The position numbers and the translations under genes were made by a program. Under the pieces are notes generated by a model. It saw only the letters and a program-made list of their open reading frames with translations. It did no database searches and was not told where the DNA came from. Positions 10,126-18,793 of a DNA stretch of 64,000 nt are shown piece after piece. This DNA comes from Flavobacterium beibuense F44-8. Lineage in GTDB: Bacteria; Bacteroidota; Bacteroidia; Flavobacteriales; Flavobacteriaceae. The stretch covers positions 1-64,000 of the forward strand of contig NZ_JRLV01000024.1 in the NCBI RefSeq assembly GCF_000769915.1, given 5' to 3'. How positions within the stretch are numbered: position 1 is the stretch's first letter; every line of letters starts with the position of its first letter.

Positions 10126-11064
10126 TTAAAACTGATAAACCACTTCCAGCTTGTGTCCTTTTAGGGATTCTTTAGCCTTGTCTATGTTTTCAGTAAAACC
10201 AAGTATGTAACCTCCGCCACCTGATCCGCAAAGTTTCAGGTAGTAGTCGTTTGATTCAATACCTTTTTGCCATAACTCATGGAATCCTTCCGGAATCATA
10301 GGCTTAAAGTTATTGAATACCACTTTAGAAAGCTCTTTAGTATTATTGATAAGCGATTTTACATCGCCGTGTAAGAAGTTTTCAATACAGGCATCAGTAT
10401 ACTTAAGGAACTGTGTTTTGATCATATTACGGAAACCTTTATCCTTTAGGCTTTCCATAAAAATCTGCACCATTGGTGCGGTTTCCTTAACTATACCTGA
10501 ATCCAGTAAAAATACCGCTCCCTTACCTTCAAGATTTTGCATAGGGATACCGGTAGCCTCAACATTATCATGAGAATTAATAAGTATAGGCAGGCTCAGG
10601 TAACTGTTTAACGGATCTAACCCCGAACTTGTACCATGGAAATATGACTCCATTTTACTGAATATCTTTTTAAGCTGCATCAGCTTTTCACGGGTAAGGT
10701 TTTCCAATACCGTGATTTTATCGTTGGCATACTGGTCGTAAATCGCTGCTACTAATGCACCGCTACTCCCTATACCATATCCCTGCGGGATACTAGAATC
10801 AAAATACAGTCCGGCCTCAACATTACGGTTTAGGCTTTCAATATCAAAAGTAACCAGCCCCGGTTCTTCCTGCTGCATCTCTTCAAGATAGGCAACAAAG
10901 CCCCTAAGCTTCTCATTCGATTTTTTCGCAAGTTCAGTATCGGTATCAGTTAATCTTAGCCCCCCGTTATAAAAATTATAAGGAATAGCAAGCCCTTTAG
11001 AGCCCTTGTTGATACCATGTTCTCCAAAAAGAAGTATTTTCGAATAAAATAAAGGTCCTTTCAT
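10126..11064 (-). CDS. Mevalonate kinase (GHMP family)
   Basis: A 312-residue GHMP kinase. The N-terminal motif is KILLFGEHG, the ATP-binding motif 2 is PQGYGIGSSGALVAA, and the C-terminal glycine-rich motif is LCGSGGGGYILG. It phosphorylates mevalonate in the cytoplasm. The assignment to mevalonate kinase rather than another GHMP enzyme rests on its place directly after mvaD and on the family arrangement in flavobacteria. No separate phosphomevalonate kinase gene is in the window. Confidence 0.85.
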   Translation of the reverse strand: MKGPLFYSKILLFGEHGINKGSKGLAIPYNFYNGGLRLTDTDTELAKKSNEKLRGFVAYLEEMQQEEPGLVTFDIESLNRNVEAGLYFDSSIPQGYGIGSSGALVAAIYDQYANDKITVLENLTREKLMQLKKIFSKMESYFHGTSSGLDPLNSYLSLPILINSHDNVEATGIPMQNLEGKGAVFLLDSGIVKETAPMVQIFMESLKDKGFRNMIKTQFLKYTDACIENFLHGDVKSLINNTKELSKVVFNNFKPMIPEGFHELWQKGIESNDYYLKLCGSGGGGYILGFTENIDKAKESLKGHKLEVVYQF

Positions 11065-11121
11065 CAGGATGTATTTTTATTAAAGATAATTAAAAAACCA
11101 CAGAATTCCTAAAATATTGTC

Positions 11122-12207
11122 TTAAGCTATCTGTTGCGCTCCATTACCAATTTCGTCGCAAATGTACTGACTGTTTTGACAATAGGCAACTAATTCATTC
11201 TTAATAAATTCCAAAACTTTAACTTTATCGTTTTCAGGATACAGCACATGCACATTAGCACCCGCATCCAGGGTAAAGCATACAGGAATGTTAGTTTCAT
11301 TTCTAAACTTCCATATCCTGTTTATAATTTCGAGCGTGTTAGGTTTCATCAGTATAAAATATGGCATGGATGTCATCATCATACTGTGTAGCGTTAACGC
11401 CTCGCTTTCGGTTATTTTAATAAACGCATCAAGATCTCCGCTTGCTAAAGCATCTTTAAGCTTTGAAAGGTTTTCATGTGCCTGGGCAAAACGCTGCTGT
11501 GCAAATGGATGACCATGCATAAGCTCGTGCCCTACAGTGCTCGAAACCTGTTTTTCTCCCTTATCTACCAGCAGGATAGTATCCTGATAATTTTTAAAGT
11601 TATTGTGTAATACATACGGAAATTCAACCCCATACAGATTTGTGCTTTCGGTAAAATCACGATGCTCACCCCATACTACCACATTACCTTTTACACTCCT
11701 ACAGGCACTCCCCGACCCTAAACGGGCAAGAAAAGAAGCCTTAGCATAAAAATAAGCATCGTCCATTTGAGGGTTTAACTGTTTTTCCAAACTCATAAAG
11801 TTCATGGCAAGAGCCGCCATACCTGAAGCAGACGAAGCTATACCCGAACTGTGCGGAAAGGTGTTTTGGGTATCGATTACAAAATGATACTCTTTTAAAA
11901 ACGGAAGGTACTGCTCTGTTCTTTGCAAGAACTTTTCAATTTTAGGACGAAAATCGGGCTTTGGCTGACCTTCAAAAAGCAAATCGAAAGAAAAAGCACC
12001 ATTGTTCTCCTTTTTCTCAAATTTCAGCTTAGTAATGGTTTTGCAGTTATTAAGCGTAAAACTTACCGATGGGTTAGCCGGTATTTGGTTCTCCTTTTTA
12101 CCCCAGTACTTAACAAGAGCTATATTACTTGGAGCACTCCACTCAAAACTGCCGTTTTGTACAAAAGAAGTATAGTTTACAGCAATAAAATCCTTTTCCG
12201 ATAGCAT
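11122..12207 (-). CDS. mvaD: Diphosphomevalonate decarboxylase
   Basis: A 361-residue GHMP-fold decarboxylase that makes isopentenyl diphosphate from diphosphomevalonate. Recognisable motifs are APSNIALVKYWGKKE near the N-terminus, the ATP loop PHSSGIASSASGMAALA, and RLGSGSACRSVKG. It is the first gene of the mevalonate-ubiA-rluB operon and has a -7 box 16 bases upstream. Its length is typical of the family. Confidence 0.92.
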   Translation of the reverse strand: MLSEKDFIAVNYTSFVQNGSFEWSAPSNIALVKYWGKKENQIPANPSVSFTLNNCKTITKLKFEKKENNGAFSFDLLFEGQPKPDFRPKIEKFLQRTEQYLPFLKEYHFVIDTQNTFPHSSGIASSASGMAALAMNFMSLEKQLNPQMDDAYFYAKASFLARLGSGSACRSVKGNVVVWGEHRDFTESTNLYGVEFPYVLHNNFKNYQDTILLVDKGEKQVSSTVGHELMHGHPFAQQRFAQAHENLSKLKDALASGDLDAFIKITESEALTLHSMMMTSMPYFILMKPNTLEIINRIWKFRNETNIPVCFTLDAGANVHVLYPENDKVKVLEFIKNELVAYCQNSQYICDEIGNGAQQIA

Positions 12208-12222
12208 ATCTTAAAATTTATG

Positions 12223-12230
12223 CAAAGATA
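12223..12230 (-). promoter_or_regulatory. -7 box of the mvaD operon (TATCTTTG on minus strand)
   Basis: An exact TAnnTTTG match on the minus strand, ending 15 bases before the mvaD ATG. The short leader is consistent with start-site use at 12207. Confidence 0.5.
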
Positions 12231-12263
12231 GCTTTTTATGGAAATATATTTTTTCTGTTTTAT

Positions 12264-12271
12264 TAACTTTG
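12264..12271 (+). promoter_or_regulatory. -7 box of tspO (TTAACTTTG context)
   Basis: TAACTTTG matches TAnnTTTG and lies 23 bases before the ATG at 12295. It excludes the upstream in-frame ATG at 12238 as the start. Confidence 0.5.
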
Positions 12272-12294
12272 GGTGCGAACCAACCAAAAATACC

Positions 12295-12771
12295 ATGAAT
12301 CGAATCGGAAAAATCATTCTGCTGGTCTTTTTATGCCTCTCTGTAGGTTATCTGGCATCTATTGTAACCCGCGAAAGTGTTGACACCTGGTACCCCACGC
12401 TGGAGAAACCTTCGTTTAATCCGCCCAACTGGCTTTTTATGCCGGTATGGACATTTTTATATGTTATAATGGGTGTGGCAGGAGCCTTAGTTTGGGATAA
12501 ACTGAACGAAAAAGAAGAAAACGTAAAAAAGGGGCTTACCTACTTTTTTATTCAGCTGGGACTTAACATGCTGTGGTCCTATTTGTTTTTCGGACTTAAA
12601 AATCCATTACTGGCACTTATAGAGATTATACTATTATGGCTGTTTATCTATGAGACCATAGCCCAGTTTAACAAAGTAAACAAAGTGGCAACTTATCTGT
12701 TTATACCCTACATGCTTTGGGTAAGCTTTGCAGCTATACTTAACGCCTCCATTTGGTGGCTTAATAAATAA
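12295..12771 (+). CDS. tspO: TspO/MBR family membrane protein
   Basis: A 158-residue, five-helix, tryptophan-rich membrane protein. Family phrases seen are WYPTLEKPSFNPPNWLFMPVW, split here as WYPTLEKPSFNPP and NWLFMPVW, plus NMLWSYLFFGLKNP and the C-terminal LNASIWWLN. TspO proteins bind tetrapyrroles and affect stress responses; the physiological ligand here is unknown. The start is placed at MNRIGKI because a promoter box lies upstream of it. It is divergent from mvaD and convergent with nadV. Confidence 0.9.
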   Translation: MNRIGKIILLVFLCLSVGYLASIVTRESVDTWYPTLEKPSFNPPNWLFMPVWTFLYVIMGVAGALVWDKLNEKEENVKKGLTYFFIQLGLNMLWSYLFFGLKNPLLALIEIILLWLFIYETIAQFNKVNKVATYLFIPYMLWVSFAAILNASIWWLNK

Positions 12772-12900
12772 AATAAAGGCTGTCTTAAAATCTTCAATCA
12801 CACTGTTATTTTGACGACAGGAAAAATCTCAAGCTTATTGCCTGAGATTCTTCATTTCACTGCGTTACATTCAGAATGACATTTTAAGACAGCCTTTTTT
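12772..12900. repeat. MITE/REP-like palindromic element between convergent tspO and nadV
   Basis: A 129-bp element with near-perfect 20-bp terminal inverted repeats (12772-12791 and 12881-12900; core AAGGCTGTCTTAAAAT and its complement). Inside lies a second inverted pair (AATCTCA / TGAGATT), followed by a stretch like TTCATTTCACTGCGTTACATTCAGAATGAC in two overlapping parts. The inner sequence resembles a dispersed intergenic repeat I recall from Bacteroidota genomes. It may also act as a bidirectional terminator (T run at 12895-12900). Confidence 0.65.
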
Positions 12901-12901
12901 A

Positions 12902-14374
12902 TTATATGGCATCAACAGCGGTTTTTGCTTTTACGCGTTCCCTTATCTCTGCGAGTGTTGTTACTTTTAGCAATTTCCCATCTCTGAAAACTTCTTTAAG
13001 TTCTCCGGTCTTTTCTTCTTCTCTACTTACCTGGTCTTTTAAAATATATTTCCCGTCTGCAAGTTCTATTTTCATAAGGCCTTTAGCCGATTTTTTGGTT
13101 CCGTCGTCGGTTACAGGATCTTTAAATATTTCCCTGCCTTTTCCGTTTACTTCTCCATAGGTGGCTTTCATAGCAAAACCAAAGGTATCCCTTGTATTGT
13201 ACTGATAGGTAAATGACCCGATACCCAATACTACATTAGTAGAAGCAAATCCTTTTTGTTTAAGCCTTTCACAAATTTCGGCAGCCCTTTCAAGCGTAAT
13301 ACTGTCACCATAAATAGCTCCTATTTGCGGTATCAGTTCTTTATAACCTTTACTATTTACAGTACCACCAAAAATATCCCAAAGCAGCTCAACCACTCCT
13401 TTTCTTTCAGCTTCGGTTGTACTGTTAGGGTTACCGCATAAAATATCGGCAGGATCACCACTATCAGGCCTTACAACCACTTTACCTTCCCTGTTATCTA
13501 TTTCGTTTTTAAGCCGTGGCAGGTAGTCCTGAAGCACTTTCCATAAATCCCAGGTATCAGACACTATAGAAACTATCCCTTTAGGATATACCTCACATAT
13601 CAGTCTTTTAAAAGTTTCATACTCACCCTCATTTGTACCCATACACATTACAGAATGTTCGGTAGCAGCAACAGATCCACCAATAAGTTCTTTATCTGAA
13701 TCGGCATTATAGTACTCCTCAAGGAAATCAATTGCCGGAATGGTATCGGTACCCGTAAAGCTAAGCAGATGTCCTGCAGCCGAAGTTACCGCAGCTTCCA
13801 CACCGCCCATACCGCGCATAGAGAAGTCATGCCCCTGCCAGTTTACTAACTCTTCAAGTGTAGACGTTTCGGCAGCATACCTGTCCAGTATCTTCCTATA
13901 CTCCCTTGCTATTGTAGCCGAATTACATGGCAACCATACCACAGCAGAAAGCAGTGTTTCAAAATAATTGGTTAGCCAGAAAAACTCGGGCATCGTATTG
14001 TACATGGTAAACATAGGTACACGAAGCGGAACAGAAGCTCCTTCGGGCAATGCTTTAAACACCATAGGAATGTAACCCAAATCGTGCAGCGCCTCTATAT
14101 GGGCAGTACCTACCTGATTTTCCCCCAGGTAATTGTTAATTCTCCTTGCATATTTTTTTACCACCTCTTCTTTTGGCTTTCCAAAAAAATACTGGTTAAA
14201 GTCTTCTATAACATATTTTTTAATGAAATACTGTAACCCGAAAAAAACTACCTCATCTACAGCCTGTATTCTTGATTTTCTTGGTGTCCAGTTAGAGTAT
14301 ACCATTGTTGTTCCCTGCGGGTACTGTCTTCTGTGGTCTACTTTATAGCCATCTGTTAATAATAATGGGTTCAT
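12902..14374 (-). CDS. nadV: Nicotinamide phosphoribosyltransferase (NAMPT/NadV)
   Basis: A 490-residue type II phosphoribosyltransferase that joins nicotinamide and PRPP to give NMN. Supporting motifs are LLLTDGYKVDHRRQYP at the N-terminus, DFSMRGMGGVEAA, FTGTDTIPAIDFL, ATEHSVMCMG and VVVRPDSGDP, all as in the NAMPT branch rather than bacterial PncB. Its ATG overlaps the prs stop as ATGA, so the two are translationally coupled: PRPP synthesis next to PRPP use. It is the third gene of the nrtR operon. Confidence 0.93.
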   Translation of the reverse strand: MNPLLLTDGYKVDHRRQYPQGTTMVYSNWTPRKSRIQAVDEVVFFGLQYFIKKYVIEDFNQYFFGKPKEEVVKKYARRINNYLGENQVGTAHIEALHDLGYIPMVFKALPEGASVPLRVPMFTMYNTMPEFFWLTNYFETLLSAVVWLPCNSATIAREYRKILDRYAAETSTLEELVNWQGHDFSMRGMGGVEAAVTSAAGHLLSFTGTDTIPAIDFLEEYYNADSDKELIGGSVAATEHSVMCMGTNEGEYETFKRLICEVYPKGIVSIVSDTWDLWKVLQDYLPRLKNEIDNREGKVVVRPDSGDPADILCGNPNSTTEAERKGVVELLWDIFGGTVNSKGYKELIPQIGAIYGDSITLERAAEICERLKQKGFASTNVVLGIGSFTYQYNTRDTFGFAMKATYGEVNGKGREIFKDPVTDDGTKKSAKGLMKIELADGKYILKDQVSREEEKTGELKEVFRDGKLLKVTTLAEIRERVKAKTAVDAI

Positions 14375-15198
14375 AGCGCTAGTTTTATTTGTTCAACATT
14401 AGGGTTATCAATATCGGTGAAAGAATCGGTAGTAAATATTTTGGTAAAGACATCACCAAACACCTCAAATCCTTTACTGAAAATACCGTGGCTTACTGCC
14501 AGATACAGCCTTCCGGCATTTTTCTCTTTTAGTGCCTGTGCCAGTCCTGTAAAAGTACCTCCGCCATCACAAATATCATCTACAATAAGGCAATCGGCTC
14601 CGGCAAGATCATCATGGTATACTTTAAATCCAGATAGCTTACCGGTTTTTACATCCCTGCTCTTACTGCACTCCACAACCTCAACACCGCCAAGGTATTC
14701 CGACAGTTTATACACTTTTTTAAGTGCACCACCATCGGGAGAAATCAGTTTTACATCATTACCAATCCTGCTTATTACCTCTTTTATATAGGCATGGTTT
14801 GATATTACCTCACAATTATTTAAAAGTGCCTGAGTAACATCAGAATGCGGATCGAATACCATTACTTTATCAAAATGAAGGTTATTGATAATATCGGCAT
14901 ATACTTTTACCGTTAGCGGTTCTCCTGCTACCATTAACCTGTCCTGGCGTGCTGCCGGAAAATAAGGCACGAAGAGATTCAGTCTGCTCACTCCCATTCT
15001 TTTAAGGGCGTCTGTGGCAACAGCAAGCAGACCTAAGTCGTTAAACGATTTAATGCGTTGCGTGATGGTCACGGTTTCATTAACGTCAAAATCGGGCTCA
15101 ATTTTAATGTGTGGTTCTCCGCCATAAAAGGTAAAAGCTTTAAAGCTTATTTCCTTACCTTCAAGCGGACTAAAGGTGTTGTCTAAATTAAGTATCAT
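14371..15198 (-). CDS. prs: Ribose-phosphate pyrophosphokinase (PRPP synthetase) paralogue
   Basis: 275 residues from the start chosen here. The family motifs are FVPYFPAARQDRL (flexible loop region), VMVFDPHSD, LISPDGGALKK and the PRPP loop CLIVDDICDGGGT. An upstream in-frame ATG at 15246 would add 16 residues, but a -7 box and an NrtR-like operator lie between the two, so 15198 is preferred. It is shorter than the housekeeping Prs (about 310-315 residues). Its position between nrtR and nadV suggests a dedicated copy that supplies PRPP for NMN synthesis. Confidence 0.88.
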   Translation of the reverse strand: MILNLDNTFSPLEGKEISFKAFTFYGGEPHIKIEPDFDVNETVTITQRIKSFNDLGLLAVATDALKRMGVSRLNLFVPYFPAARQDRLMVAGEPLTVKVYADIINNLHFDKVMVFDPHSDVTQALLNNCEVISNHAYIKEVISRIGNDVKLISPDGGALKKVYKLSEYLGGVEVVECSKSRDVKTGKLSGFKVYHDDLAGADCLIVDDICDGGGTFTGLAQALKEKNAGRLYLAVSHGIFSKGFEVFGDVFTKIFTTDSFTDIDNPNVEQIKLAL

Positions 15199-15199
15199 A

Positions 15200-15220
15200 T
15201 TTGCGTTATTTTTACACAAA
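15200..15220. promoter_or_regulatory. Candidate NrtR operator 1, directly before prs
   Basis: A 21-bp imperfect palindrome with outer halves TTTGCGT and ACACAAA. It ends inside the prs -7 box (15217-15224), a position where a bound repressor would block transcription. Confidence 0.6.
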
Positions 15221-15224
15221 GTTA
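15217..15224 (-). promoter_or_regulatory. -7 box before prs (TAACTTTG on minus strand)
   Basis: An exact TAnnTTTG match on the minus strand, 18 bases before the prs ATG at 15198. It gives prs-nadV a promoter of their own inside the nrtR operon. Confidence 0.5.
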
Positions 15225-15251
15225 TAGAAGTAAAGTTTCCCGGCAAAATAT

Positions 15252-15272
15252 TTTGTGTAATTTTTACGCAAA
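15252..15272. promoter_or_regulatory. Candidate NrtR operator 2, at the 3' end of nrtR
   Basis: A 21-bp palindrome TTTGTGTAA - 3 bases - TTACGCAAA, symmetrical except at one position in each half. It overlaps the nrtR stop codon and lies 52 bases upstream (centre to centre) of operator 1. Confidence 0.6.
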
Positions 15273-15947
15273 TTTTATTTCAAACAGGAAACCTTCTTTT
15301 TCAAGAGTTTTATACTTTTGGCTGTTAAAGCGGAAAAGCCGCGCCGGACGGCCTGTTTTCTTTTCGGCAAACCTGTCGGTCTCTTCAACAATATCAAAGC
15401 TTAATATCTTTTTCCTGAAGTTACGCCTGTCTATCTCCTTTTCTAAAATGGTACAATACAGGTTTTCAAGGTCTGAGAACAGAAACTCTTTAGGTAATAA
15501 ATCAAATCCAACCGGCTGATAGGTAAGTTTGGATTTAAGCCTTTCAATAGCAGTTTGCAGGATAAGATTATGATCAAAGGCTAATTGTGGCACTTCCTTA
15601 ATAGGAAGCCATTGCACCTTATCAGCATCAGTATCGGCTTTTATATTGGTTTTGGAAGAATCTATCAAAGCAAAATAAGCAACAGATATTACCCTGTTCC
15701 TCGAATCCCTGTGCAAATCATCACCAAAGGTATACAGTTGTTCCATGTAGTTTACCTCAACATTGGTTTCTTCCTTCAGCTCGCGGGTTACAGCATCAAT
15801 AAGCGACTCGTTGTCTTTAACGAGCCCGCCCGGCAAGGCCCAATAGGCTTTTTGCCCTGCAAATTTTTGTTGTATCAATAATACATACAATGTATTTTGC
15901 TGATACCCGAAAACTACTGCATCGACTGCTACCTTTATATCCTGCAT
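15264..15947 (-). CDS. nrtR: NrtR-type Nudix transcriptional regulator of NAD metabolism
   Basis: 227 residues. An N-terminal Nudix domain (about 1-140) is followed by a winged-helix domain (about 150-225, ending GRPARLFRFNSQKY), the NrtR architecture. The Nudix box is nearly intact: G41, E47, R55, E56, E59, E60, with Asn replacing the usual Gly near its end, so hydrolase activity cannot be excluded. Known NrtR proteins repress NAD synthesis genes and are released by ADP-ribose. Here the neighbours prs and nadV and three similar palindromes fit that role. A relative controlling arabinose genes exists in Bacteroides, so context matters for the call. Confidence 0.85.
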   Translation of the reverse strand: MQDIKVAVDAVVFGYQQNTLYVLLIQQKFAGQKAYWALPGGLVKDNESLIDAVTRELKEETNVEVNYMEQLYTFGDDLHRDSRNRVISVAYFALIDSSKTNIKADTDADKVQWLPIKEVPQLAFDHNLILQTAIERLKSKLTYQPVGFDLLPKEFLFSDLENLYCTILEKEIDRRNFRKKILSFDIVEETDRFAEKKTGRPARLFRFNSQKYKTLEKEGFLFEIKFA

Positions 15948-15951
15948 ATCT

Positions 15952-15972
15952 TTATTGTATTATTTACACAAA
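15952..15972. promoter_or_regulatory. Candidate NrtR operator 3, before nrtR
   Basis: A weaker match to the same pattern: right half ACACAAA is intact, left half TTATTGT has two changes from TTTGYGT. It overlaps the nrtR -7 box at 15969-15976, as expected for autoregulation. Confidence 0.45.
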
Positions 15973-15976
15973 GCTA
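15969..15976 (-). promoter_or_regulatory. -7 box of nrtR (TAGCTTTG on minus strand)
   Basis: An exact TAnnTTTG match on the minus strand, ending 21 bases before the nrtR ATG and overlapping candidate operator 3. Confidence 0.5.
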
Positions 15977-16137
15977 CAAAATATACCACTATATTAAAAT
16001 CATGTTAAAACAGATAGCTTTAACACCGGCAATACGCAACCCTGCCGGGGTACAAGCGTCTTATTAATAAACTAAAACCCTATATACCATAGCCTTACCC
16101 TGAAAAACATTATCTTAGGTTAAATAAATTTGTCATT

Positions 16138-16833
16138 ATGAAAGCGAAATTTTTAAAATCCCTACTGTTACTTCTTCCGGTTTTAGCTTTTATAAGCTGT
16201 AATACGGACGACAACTATTATTACTATTACCCTGATCCAAATGTGTCGTTAGGTATGATTGCCAATGCCAGCCCCGACTCCGGTGATTTGTTTTTTTATG
16301 CCGATGCCAACAGTATAAACAGTACTGCCCTAAATTATCCAAATGCTGCCGGTTACTATAACTTCTATTTAGGCGACCGTACTTTCAGTATTCAGGATGC
16401 CTCAGGTAACGAACTCGCCACTGTAGACAAAACTCTTGAAGCCGGTACTTTTTTTAGTGTATTTGCCGTAAATACTTTTGCTAATATAGAACTGGTGGTA
16501 TATGATGATGTATTAGAATATCCTTCTACCGCCGATAAATCGATGGTACGTTTTATTAATCTCTCACCCGATGCTCCTGCCATAGGCGTTAACTTACAGG
16601 ATAATGAATTGGCTAGTGGTATTGAATTTAAACAGGCAACTGATTTTATTGAGATTGACAGCGGTACCCATACTCTTACTTTTACCAACCCAAGCGGAGA
16701 AGTACTGTACACTTATGCCGATGTTAACTTTACACCTAAAAGCATTTATACCATTTACACCAAAGGCTACGTTACCCCGCCCGATGGCAGTAATGACAGC
16801 TTTAGTACCAGAAGAATAAGAAACTGGAACTAA
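16138..16833 (+). CDS. DUF4397 domain lipoprotein
   Basis: A 231-residue lipoprotein (lipobox FISC, Cys21) followed by a short Tyr-rich spacer. The rest reads as two copies of a DUF4397-like beta domain: ANASPDSGDLFFYAD at about residue 42 and VRFINLSPDAPAIGVNLQD at about residue 138, each followed by a GTHTLTF- or RTFSIQD-type strand. The function of DUF4397 is not established; the proteins are cell-envelope associated. It stands alone, with a terminator shared with the next, convergent gene. Confidence 0.82.
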   Translation: MKAKFLKSLLLLLPVLAFISCNTDDNYYYYYPDPNVSLGMIANASPDSGDLFFYADANSINSTALNYPNAAGYYNFYLGDRTFSIQDASGNELATVDKTLEAGTFFSVFAVNTFANIELVVYDDVLEYPSTADKSMVRFINLSPDAPAIGVNLQDNELASGIEFKQATDFIEIDSGTHTLTFTNPSGEVLYTYADVNFTPKSIYTIYTKGYVTPPDGSNDSFSTRRIRNWN

Positions 16834-16856
16834 CTTAAACATTAATCATTTATACA

Positions 16857-16886
16857 AAAAGCCCCTTCCAAAAAGAAGGGGCTTTT
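16857..16886. terminator. Bidirectional terminator
   Basis: A 12-bp stem AAAAGCCCCTTC / GAAGGGGCTTTT with a 6-base loop, between two convergent lipoprotein genes. Confidence 0.85.
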
Positions 16887-16912
16887 CCACATAATAGAAT
16901 ATACCTAAGCAG

Positions 16913-17512
16913 TTAATTTTTCAGGATAACAAACCAGTCCCACTCGGCAGGATCGCCCACACCTACACTTGGTGTATATAAAAACAGGTTGATTTTTGCA
17001 TCAGGGTTACTCTCCCTGTATTGTTTTACCACAGCCAGATTACTTATTGATGACCATATCGCCTCATAGTCTATATCTGATAAAAAAGGTGAGGTTGCAG
17101 GTTCATCAACAGATACTAAAGCAAACTGTGACTCATCCGGTTGGGAAACAGGATTTTGAATAACAGTAAATTCTTCAGGAGTATTTATAGATTCGGGAAA
17201 AGTCATTTGTCCCAATCCCATCCATATAATATCTCCTGCAAAAATGGTTTCAGACACTTCCTCATATATAAGCGTAATATCACCAAAATCTCCGGCCGGA
17301 TTAAAATCGGTGGAAATAGTAAAGTTACCATTATCAGGAAAAGTAAGTTCCTTACCTCCTTCAAAGGCATTGGTAAGTAGGTCAACTTTCAATAATAAAA
17401 CTTTGTTTGCAGTAGGTAGCTGCTGATCATCATTTACCGATTGGGTATTAGAATCTCCTGAACAAGCTGTAAAAAGCGCTAAAGAAAACAAAAGTAAAAG
17501 TGATTTTTTCAT
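16913..17512 (-). CDS. Uncharacterised lipoprotein
   Basis: 199 residues from MKKSLLL; an upstream ATG at 17524 would add only MIDV and is less likely. Lipobox FTAC, then a low-complexity SGDSNTQSVNDDQQ spacer. The body looks like a beta-rich envelope domain (TFPDNGNFTISTDFNPAGDFGDITL) with a conserved-looking end, EWDWFVILKN. I do not recognise the family. It is transcribed alone, 48 bases after the next upstream gene's stop. Confidence 0.7.
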   Translation of the reverse strand: MKKSLLLLFSLALFTACSGDSNTQSVNDDQQLPTANKVLLLKVDLLTNAFEGGKELTFPDNGNFTISTDFNPAGDFGDITLIYEEVSETIFAGDIIWMGLGQMTFPESINTPEEFTVIQNPVSQPDESQFALVSVDEPATSPFLSDIDYEAIWSSISNLAVVKQYRESNPDAKINLFLYTPSVGVGDPAEWDWFVILKN

Positions 17513-17572
17513 AACATCAATCAATTGGTTTTCAATAAGATGCTATAAAATTAAAAAAGTTGCGTGAAAAAA

Positions 17573-18793
17573 TTAAATTTCTTCTAAAACCGATTGTGCA
17601 GCTATGTATCCTCCCGTCCAGGCATTCTGAAAATTAAAGCCTCCCGTAATGGCATCTATGTTAAGTATCTCCCCTGCAAAATAAAGATCCTTTTGCATTT
17701 TGCTCTCCATAGTTTTAAAGTTTACTTCCTTTAATTCAATACCACCCGCAGTAACAAATTCCTCCTTAAACGTACTTTTGCCGTTTACTTTAAACTCTCC
17801 GTTTATCAACTGAGCAACCAGTGCCAATAACTGTAACTTAGAAACATCTGCCCAGCGTGCTTCTGCCGAAATCCCTGCTGCATTGACAAGACTATGCCAT
17901 AAACGGTTAGGAAAATCAAAAGGACAGTATTTTACAACGGTTTTTTTAGGCTGATTTTGTTTTAAGTCCCATAGGGTTTCTTCACATTCCTCAAAGCCAG
18001 TTTCGTTAAGCCAGTTTACCTGTAGTGTAAACTGATAGTTTTTATCAAAAAGTTCACGGGCACCCCACGCCGAAACCCTTAATATACCGGGACCACTCAT
18101 GCCCCAGTGGGTTATAAGCAACGGACCGGATGCATTTAGTTTGGTGCCTTTTACCTTAACGGAAGCCACCGCCGATATCCCCATCAAGTCTTTAATTCGC
18201 GGATCTTTTATATTGAAAGTAAACAGTGATGGTACAGGGGGTACTATAGTATGTCCCAGCTCGCGCATCATGTCCCACATTTTAGGATTGCTCCCTGTAG
18301 TCATTACCAGTTTTGCAGATAAATAAGCCTCTTTTTGGGTTTCAATTTTCCAGTAATCTTCTGCCCTGTATATGTTTTGAATGCTTTCTCCGGTTAATAC
18401 CTGTATTCCCAAATTTGCAGTTGCATTTAAAAAACAGTCTATAATGGTTTGTGAGCTGTCGGTTACCGGAAACATCCTTCCGTCTTCCTCAATTTTAAGC
18501 TCCACACCATGTCTTTCAAACCACTCAATAGTATCACCCGAACAAAATCGGTTAAAAGGTCCTTTTAGCTCCCTTTCCCCACGGGGATAGAACTTCGCTA
18601 AATCGTTTGGAATAAAACAGGCATGGGTTACATTACACCTACCCCCACCCGAAATACGGACTTTAGATAATACTTCCTTACCCCTTTCCAGTATGGCTAT
18701 TTTAAGTTTAGGGTTACCTTCGGCTATATTAATTGCCGTAAAAAATCCGGCAGCACCCCCGCCGGCAATCACTACATCAAAACTTTTACTCAT
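17573..18793 (-). CDS. HI0933/BaiN-family NAD(P)/FAD-dependent oxidoreductase
   Basis: A 406-residue flavoprotein with an N-terminal FAD dinucleotide-binding motif (VVIAGGGAAGFFTA), the family signature SKVRISGGGRCNVTH and a C-terminal FAD contact DAITGGFNFQNAWTGG. Members are annotated as aminoacetone oxidase-like or flavoprotein reductases; the substrate is unclear. The start overlaps the upstream GDPD gene by ATGA, so the two are coupled. Confidence 0.88.
   Translation of the reverse strand: MSKSFDVVIAGGGAAGFFTAINIAEGNPKLKIAILERGKEVLSKVRISGGGRCNVTHACFIPNDLAKFYPRGERELKGPFNRFCSGDTIEWFERHGVELKIEEDGRMFPVTDSSQTIIDCFLNATANLGIQVLTGESIQNIYRAEDYWKIETQKEAYLSAKLVMTTGSNPKMWDMMRELGHTIVPPVPSLFTFNIKDPRIKDLMGISAVASVKVKGTKLNASGPLLITHWGMSGPGILRVSAWGARELFDKNYQFTLQVNWLNETGFEECEETLWDLKQNQPKKTVVKYCPFDFPNRLWHSLVNAAGISAEARWADVSKLQLLALVAQLINGEFKVNGKSTFKEEFVTAGGIELKEVNFKTMESKMQKDLYFAGEILNIDAITGGFNFQNAWTGGYIAAQSVLEEI

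Noticed and set aside
12775..12898. Possible tRNA or small RNA gene in the palindromic element
   Set aside because: No cloverleaf or conserved tRNA T-loop; the terminal inverted repeats explain the symmetry.
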